Below, one piece after another: positions 54,401 to 63,400 of a stretch of DNA of 64,000 nucleotides. The stretch comes from Lumbricus terrestris. Lineage: Eukaryota > Annelida > Clitellata > Crassiclitellata > Lumbricidae. How positions within the stretch are numbered: the first letter of the stretch is position 1; every line of letters starts with the position of its first letter. A program made the position numbers and the translations under genes. The notes beneath the pieces are model-generated. The model did not search any database, had not been told where the DNA came from, and was given only the letters and a program-made list of their open reading frames with translations. The stretch spans positions 29,845,563 to 29,909,562 of the forward strand of contig OX457053.1 in NCBI GenBank assembly GCA_949752735.1, given 5' to 3'.

Positions 54401-57400
54401 ATAGTCGGGTGATGAGTTAGACAGATTGCTATGGTGGATGATGTTTAGAGTTATTATTATTACCACTACGGTATTTTTCTTATCGCCCGAGGTAGGACAT
54501 GTTGGCTGCTGACAGTTTAATTCGACTCCTGCAATAACTTGTATCAATCAGTACCACAAATTCATTATACATCATTCTGCATATTATGTCAGTGTGAAAC
54601 TAAACAAAGATTTGAAAAGAAATTTAATTAGACTTCGTTGATTTAAGGTTCGTATCGATGCCCTTACCTGTTCCATCCAAGCGAATTCATTTTGTTCGAT
54701 GTGCTGCATCTCCAGCCACAAACTACGCTTTGGACCCTCAGCACGAAGCATATTCAGGTACTGGAACACCAGGTTAACAACCTGACAACAACAAACCAAC
54801 AAACCAACAACCATTCAGAAAGATGACCGACAACTTCAACATCCAGTTGTTGTGCCTCACTTAACTCATCATCATCATCGTCGTCGTCTTTATCATCATC
54901 ATCGTCGTCATTATCCTCATCGTCGTCATCATTATTATCATCGTCATCCTCATCATCGTCCTCATCCTCATAATTATATACTAATTTACAATGATAATAA
55001 TATGATGATGGTGGCTATTGATGATGATAGCTATTATTGCTACTACTACATATGGTATTTTTCTTATCACCACCCGAGGAAAGTGTAATCCCTCAGGCTC
55101 TAATGCTGTTACCACCACCATCACCACCACCACCACCATGTAAACATTTATTTGCGCAATTATGCATGTAAAAAAAAATGCATGCACATATTTGGCCATG
55201 TACGTTGCTTCAGGAAATAAATTGAATTAATTTAAATTTACATACAACATAATTTGTAAAAGAACCTTGTAAGTTACCACTTCCTTAAGTTGACCACAGG
55301 CCACGAGTTGACTCTTCCAAAGATTCGAGTCCAACTAACTTTATTACTAATATTCACATATTTATATATACAAGCACATATACAAGCGTGGGTGCAGTGA
55401 TGTAGCGGGTATGTTCGTTGCCTTGCAGTCGAAGGGTTGCAGGTTCGAATCCACCTCAAGTCGCCGGGTAGAGACCTTGGACAAGTCCTTCACTTGCAAT
55501 TGCTCAGAGCTTCGGCGTGAAACTCCGATGCAGTGCCCGCTCTGTAGTCGGGAGTGCCTCTGAGCAGAGAGCACGAAGGGGTGCTATGACAAGTGCGCAT
55601 TCAAAACAAAAAAACAACTAATCCAACAATCGGAAAACATTGACCTTGCTCTAGTTTTCGCTTGTTTTCTTGAAACGAAAATTACCGATCTATGTCTGGT
55701 TGTGTGCAGATGGATAACATTTGCGTTCTTTAAAATGGCTTCAACAGCATGACTGTAAACTGTAACCGTACCATTTGCGGTGTGTCAACCGGATTGTTTC
55801 AATAAAGAAAATATTAACACATTCACCGCCTACACGCCATGTTAAATGACTGGCTGTACTACGAGTTAACTCGTAGTAGGCGGCCAATGTGTTAAGGAAC
55901 CTAATGCAACAATATATCTAAATGCAGCAAGATTCGTACTAACTTGCTTAAAGAAGTCCAGCTAATAGCCATTATAGCCAGGGCTGCAGCCTACTCGCAA
56001 AACTAGAAGCGAGTACACGCTACAGCTGGCTAGGTGCGTCCGCAAGTCATTCTTCCCAATATATCACACACAAGTATTTGTGAGGTGAGTACACGCTGCA
56101 TAACCGCGTCAACCTTCGACTACAGCCCTGGCTACGACTTTGTTCGTACATTCACACGATGATCGTGGATCATGAGAAAGAGTCGAATCGACTTGCCTCG
56201 ATGAAGTTCTTCAGACCATCATCGGTGAGACTAAGTGCAACGCTGAACTGAGCCCACGTACTGTTGTGTTCCTGACTGGTCTCCGTGTTGCCACAGCGGA
56301 TTCTCCGCGCCCAGTTTCTGGTATTCACAAAAGCAGAACATCACCATCACCGCTTTAATTCCTTTACAGAAAAGCATCAATGGCTGTGCATGCTTCATAT
56401 ATGAGGAGTGATAGCACATATTTAGATATTCATTCATGACCCTTAAATAGGACTTACTGACTGCATCTGGTGGTGGTATTTGCAGTTTAATGCCACTGTG
56501 TTGTAACAAAGACCATTAGCGATGCCCTCCTCCTTTATCCAGGCTTGGGACTGGCAATGGCAGAGCGCAACCAGTGGTGGAGTTCTGACTGCAGCTGCTG
56601 ATCTATTCTGAGTCTGGCATCTCTGATGGGACACAGTTGCACTGATAGGTGTGTAACAGTCGTAGACAACACATGACATTGTCAACTTGGCTAAAGCAGT
56701 CAGCCTCGTGTTTGTTTGTATACGCTCAACAGATTAATTTATTATAATTTTCTTTATTAGTACAGTGACAGCTGGAAAATATTCAATTTTGTGGAAAATG
56801 ATCATAGGTAAAAAAAACTGTTAAAATACACTTCTGTGGAAATGGCGCCCCCTAGAACTTGGCGCCACAGACAGCTGCCTGCTTTGCTTATGCCTAAGTG
56901 CGGTCCTGCCAGCTGCAGACAATAAAGAGAACCCTGCAGTGGATGCGCACAGTGGTAGGACCATTGGAAGCCAAAGCAAGATAAGACACAGTACAGTAAA
57001 GACCTTGATGGGGCGCTATATAAATTCATGCGATTGATCAAGAGTGAATGTATAAATACCGCTTGCGAAGCAGGACCAGCAGGCTCCCCTCGCCTTCGTG
57101 GCCAATCAAATGAGTCAGATAGTTAAGGGGTCTCTTCCTACAGAAGTCGAAGAAGAGAAGACCTGCATTAGTTATGCAATGCCGTAATGTGTAACCCGTA
57201 ATGCTCCCTTTCATGTTACTGAGTTGCGGTCTTGTCAACCTGTTTTTTTTCCACATTAAACGAATATATATAATAATAATAATAATAATGCCAAACGTAA
57301 CAGTCAGCAGCTAATTAATTCAACTGAATTGATGCTAAAAAATCATTGAACAAAAGTTTACTAGTAATTATGCCAAACGGTTACGCCATCTACAGAAGTG

Positions 57401-60400
57401 CAACTCTATTAGATACTGTGGCCATGATGGAAATCTGTGGAGATGTAAACAAAAAGCTAGAAGTAACAAATCCACATGTAACAATCGAATATACATGAAT
57501 TGATAGTCCCGCACTCGCGTACATCAATGTGTGTGTGTGTGTGGGGGGGACTGTGGGCCCACCGCGCCTTCTCATGCATTGCACCTTCATACTGGAATAG
57601 TCTTCCATTAACAACTCATGATACTGCATGGCATGCATCTCATGAAACGTTCTCAAAGCCAATTGAAGTCCCACTTGTTTAGAACGGTTGGGAAGTTATG
57701 TTCATGAGGTAATTTGAAGGTGCTATATAAATGTCAATATACAATACATATATATATATATACATGCATATTTAGTCACGATGAAAAAATCCAGACACAT
57801 CAAAGCATCCTGATCATCAATAGCATCTGAATCTTTCTGACTTGGACCTCCTTTCTGACTTGCACCTCATTCTGACTCGCACCTCCTTTCTGACTCGCAC
57901 CTCCTTTCTGACTCGCACCTCCTTTCTGACTTGCACCTCATTCTGACTCGCACCTTCTTTCTGACTCGCACCTCCTTTGGACTACTCTTACAGGCAACAC
58001 GTTTGAGAAAACTATCTATCTGATTATGCACAATAGCCAGTCTAAATGAGCGAAAATAGACCTACCATTACAAAAAATTTGAAATAAACAATGGCCAAAA
58101 ATTATACTCCATTTGACAACACGAGCTCAAAATTTTGCCCCACTGGGGAGCTGACAACACTCTGCCATTGTACCCATACTCCACACACAGTTATGAAGGG
58201 CCTCCTGTCGCTGGCAATCGCAACTTTGTACCTTCCAAGACGCATTTCCCCACTCGGACATTTCAACAGGTCCCACCCAGTTTTTAGACCGTGCTTGCGT
58301 CCCCTGGAGATGAGCGCATTCCAATCTAAGCAACTCATCAGCTGAAACAAATTTCAGTAAATTGAGTTAAACAATAGTCTTTGGTGCGCTTCAGCATGTA
58401 AACACCAACCTAGCACTGGCTTGATTTCCTCATCTTTTAGTACAGGTACAGCCTGTTATGTCCGGCTACTCCCTACCTTTGTGTGCTCTGTAGCCCTACT
58501 CTTAGTGCTTTCCACTTCTATTCCATTTGTCTGGCTGCACAAAGTCTGCTCCCAGTCCCTTTTGTCCGTGCCTTCACCATGCAGAACCATGCCTTCTTGG
58601 TGGTAGGACCCTCGACCTGGAATGGCCTGCCCTTGACGCTTTATTTCTCTTTCTAGAACTTCTTCTCCGACATTCCCCTCTCACCTTAAATGACCGTTAT
58701 TTTTGGCTGTGCTTGGGGTTGGGAGCGCCTCTGAGTAGTCCCCTTGAAGAGGCGACATACAAATGCACTCAAGGAATGAATGAATTTCTATGAATGGCAG
58801 AATGTTTAATAGGTTATGTCAACAGTAATTCAGTCTTCACCGGTAATTCTTGAGTTGGCTATCCAGAGCCCAGGTGAGCTGCAACTGCCGAACATTCTCG
58901 ACGGGGATGACTGCACAGAAATCAAACAACATTATTCTTAAGTCAAATATAAAACAAAATGCTGTAACGTAATAGAAAAGATTCACGCAATCGTGTATTC
59001 AAGATGCAATGAATCTGCAAGTATTACTAATCAATCAATCAATCTTTTTTTAATCGGAACCATATCAAGGCAATGCATTCTTAAGGGGAAAAAATGCGAA
59101 AAACAAAAGGAGGTAACAAAAGGAAGACTAGAAGCGATCTAGCTGCAAGCACCTTAACTCCTACCATCTGTTTTATGTGAAAGCGATTTCACTGGTTCAG
59201 GTTGGAAGTGGCACTGGTGAGCAAGGCGGTAGCCAGGATATGATTTAGGGGGGTGTTTCACCAATTTCCCTTCCAAAAAACTTATGGCCCTTTTTTAGTC
59301 ATCCGGCCGGAATCTTCCAAAAATGTCACCAATTTCCCTAAAGTTTTAGTCATCCGGCATTCTGTTTTTTTACATTTTTCCATTTCGGGGGTGTTTTCAT
59401 GGTTTTATTTCATGTTTTTTTTACATCATGTGCTCGTAAATGCATTCTATTATTTTTCACAATTTCCATTTCGGGGGTGTTCAAACACCCAAAATACCCC
59501 CCCAGCTACGGCCGTGCTGGCGAGTTTATTCTTGAAGTCGTGCTTAATAAAATACCATCTAGTAGTTAACAAGCTGGACTTAAAGCCAAAGAGATCAAGG
59601 TTCAAAACCTGACAGCGCAGAAGTCTGTGTTACAGACAAATGTATGCTCCATCTGCGCTCAGTCGACTCAAACACGAGTACGCTGATCATGTAACAATGC
59701 AAGCACTTCATAACTTTGGCCATCTCAGAAAGCCTATTCTCTCTCTCTCTCTCTGTCTGTCTCTCTCTCTCTCTCTCATTTTAATTATTTAAGAATCTAT
59801 TCATTCATTATTACACATACTTCGATACATCCTGCGGAAGTTTGGCGTATCAAAAGGCGCCTACAATTAAAAAGACAATTTTAAGGTAAAAAAATGACAT
59901 CTAACTACTGATCATAATTTAATATAACGACATGGCAGAATATAATACAATTGATATAATATAATGACAAAATATTATAATATAATATTATAATGACATG
60001 ACATAATATAATATAATGACATGGCAGAATATAATATAATATAATGACATGGCAGAATATAATATAATAAAACGACAAGACAGAATATAATATAAATTTA
60101 TAATATAATATAATGACAAAATATCATAATATAATATTATAACGACATGACAGAATATAATATAATATAATGACATAACAGAACATAATGACATGGCAGA
60201 ATATAATATAATGACATGGCAGAATATAATACAATGACATGACAGAATATAATATAAATTTATAATATAACATAATGACAAAATATTATAATATAATATT
60301 ATAATGACATGACAGAATATAATATAAATTTAAAATATAATATAATGACAAAATATTATAATATAATATTATAATGACATGACAGAATATAATATAATGA

Positions 60401-63400
60401 CATGGTCGAATATATAATATAATATAATATAATGACTTGATGCCCTGCGAAGAAGCGCCATACGAATTCTAGGAATGAATGAATAAATGAATGAATGAGA
60501 GAAATGCTTTTCGCTTACAATCCTTACATAACATTGCTCCCTCTCTCCTGATAATCATTATTACTCAAAACACATATTAAATATCAAAATGCTATGCATT
60601 AATTAATTAATTAATGGCTCCTAATAGCTGTAAAGTTTGATAAAGGCTTACCCCAAAGTGCGTGAAACACGGCGCAGGGTTGTTACTGAAAAAAAAGTGT
60701 ATATATCGATTATCTTGAATCATCGGATAAATTTTTCATACATTGCAGAGATTCTGGTATCGTGGGGTGCGGTGGTGTAGGGGTATGTTCGGTGCCTTGG
60801 AGCCGGAAGGTTGCAGTTTCGAATCCAACTCAAGCAGCCACCACGTAGGGACCCTGAGCAAGTCCTTCACTCGCAATTGCTAACGCACTTCGGCATGAAA
60901 TTCCGATGCAGTGTCCGCACTGTAGTCGGGAATGCCGAAATTGTGAAGGGGCGCCATCACAAGTGCTCATACATACACACACATACAGGGGCGGATTCAG
61001 GGGGGGCCAATCCGGCCATGGCCCCCCCATTTAGAAATTTCTTTATTTTTGACCAGCTATTTTGCTCGGAAAGTAGACGTGGCCCCCCCATGAGTGGTTC
61101 CGTAGGACTTTGGCCCCCCCTTCGAAAATTTCTGTATCCGCCCTTGCACACATACATACATAGTACATACATACATACATCATACATACATACATACATA
61201 CATACATACATACATACATACATACACATACATACATTATAATTATAACAAGCTGATTTCACAATTTCCACCAAAAGTGGCTGAATCATGGAGGTCTGAC
61301 TTAAATTGTAACTGCAGTCATAAACTCTAAAGCGCTATTCTAGGGCCAAGCACCAGATGCGTGGGCGCAGTGCCAAAGGAAACAGGCAATGAGGTGAAAA
61401 GATGGCTATATTAATAATATGTAGCTATTGTAGTATATATTATATCATATGTAAATAATGTAAGTAAGGAAGTATTTACTTTAATTCTCATGTGCAGACC
61501 ACATTATGAGCTACATTATAAATAAGCATTTACCTTAAAAGGCAAGAATAATTAATCAGAATATTATATTATTATATTATTATATTATAGCATACGAATA
61601 AGAAACGTTCTTCGCGTTTGATCATTGGTCTCTGTGAGAACTCCATCAGGTGCCCCATCAGGGCTTAAAGTGTGGCTGGACAGTCATGGACGGCATCCAT
61701 GCACTTATTTTAAAATCTGAATGCCGTCCAGCCACTTATTGGCCAGCACAGGCTGGAAAGGTAAGGTGCGTCCAGGCACTTCTTTTGGAAAGGTAAGGAG
61801 CGCGTCCAGGCACTTATTTTCCCACACTTTAAGCACTGTGCCCCATCATGCATAATATGTGGATTAGTAATTATGTTGCATAAGTAGTGTGTAACATGTA
61901 ACATATAAAATTTAATGCCGGCTCAGTGAACCAGTCCGAAAATGTACGGCACTCACTTGGTCGGCACGCCCGCGAAAAGCTCCTTAACCCAGCTCTCCAG
62001 GTTGTCAAGAGAATCTGAAAGCAATCAGAACGCATTGTCACACAGCAAATATAGGCAGGCTATGAGATTCCTTAGAATAGTCTAAACAAGTACGTAGGTA
62101 ATCTTTACAATGTGAGACAAATGCCCACACTTCACAACAACAACGACAACAACAACGACAACAATGACAAACCCACCCTTGCTGTATCATATTATATAGT
62201 AGATAATTCATTCATTCTATAGACTTACCCTGCAAAAAACCTACTCGGGAGCACTCCAAACCCACCCAAGGCCAAATAACTAAAAATGACGTGTTTAAAA
62301 CACAGAGCTTCATTGGTCAGAGGTAATATGCGTACTTGCGTAGTAGATACGACGGAATGTCATTGATACGTTAGACAAACCTTTAGAAAACACGGCCAGC
62401 GTCATGTACTGGGCGAGGTAATACTGGTTGCGGAAATTGTTGAGAGCCTTGTGAACATCGACGCCGTTCTTCTCAGGAATTGTCTGTAGCGTTGTGGAAT
62501 TACCTGATAAACAAACAAAAATCATCATCATCATCACCGTCATCATCATCATGTTCCTGACAGATCTGGCGTGATGGGTACTAACTGTCATCAGTCATTT
62601 GTCAAGACCTACGACAGGAAATGAACAAACCCTGGAGCAGACGTGGGAGCAATCATTAACCTATTGCTGCCTTTAGTGCTAGTCAAAGTGATCTTACGTC
62701 CACAATCATAATATTGTCTGTCCTGCATGGTCTCAAGTCGTCTGCCTCCATTCTGTTTCCCTAGAATCACGCAATCAGCGTATGTATGGGATATGGTCAA
62801 TTACTAACATTCTTTGTACGTATCCAAGTTCAAACACATGTGCAACTCGACACGTGAAACACCCTTTCAAGATGTCCAGTGTTAAAAGCTCATATCCATG
62901 CACACACAAACATGCACATGTACAAACACACATACATACATGCAAACACACACACGCACATGCGTACAAACACAACACACACGCACAAAAATACATTAAG
63001 ATTTTACTTACCCCACGTGAATTTACCCATCGGGTGACCTGGCTTGGCACACGTGGCAAGCAGCTGCTCAAACCGAAACCTCTCGGTATGAACGTCCATT
63101 GCCCATTCTGAGCATAAGAAAATTAAGGAAATTTAGCACATGGCCAATTTATTTTGACTATACAGCTAAAAAAAACGATCAGAAATGTAGTCCTACCTAG
63201 GGCCCATCCACCCATTCTGTACACAAAAATCGTATTTTTTCGATCCACCCTGCTGCAAATCGTACATTTTTGTGCTACCCCACCTATGTGTACTTACTTA
63301 GTACTAAGTCCATCCCGTGCAGATCTGCACATCGGGCAATGCATCATCTCCATTCCTCTCTCCCAACATATCAGTTGAAGAATGAAAATGCTGCGTTGTT

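Noticed and set aside
58102..58350. Overlapping open frames on both strands in a nardilysin intron
   Set aside because: No recognisable family and no splice fit to nardilysin; left uncalled.
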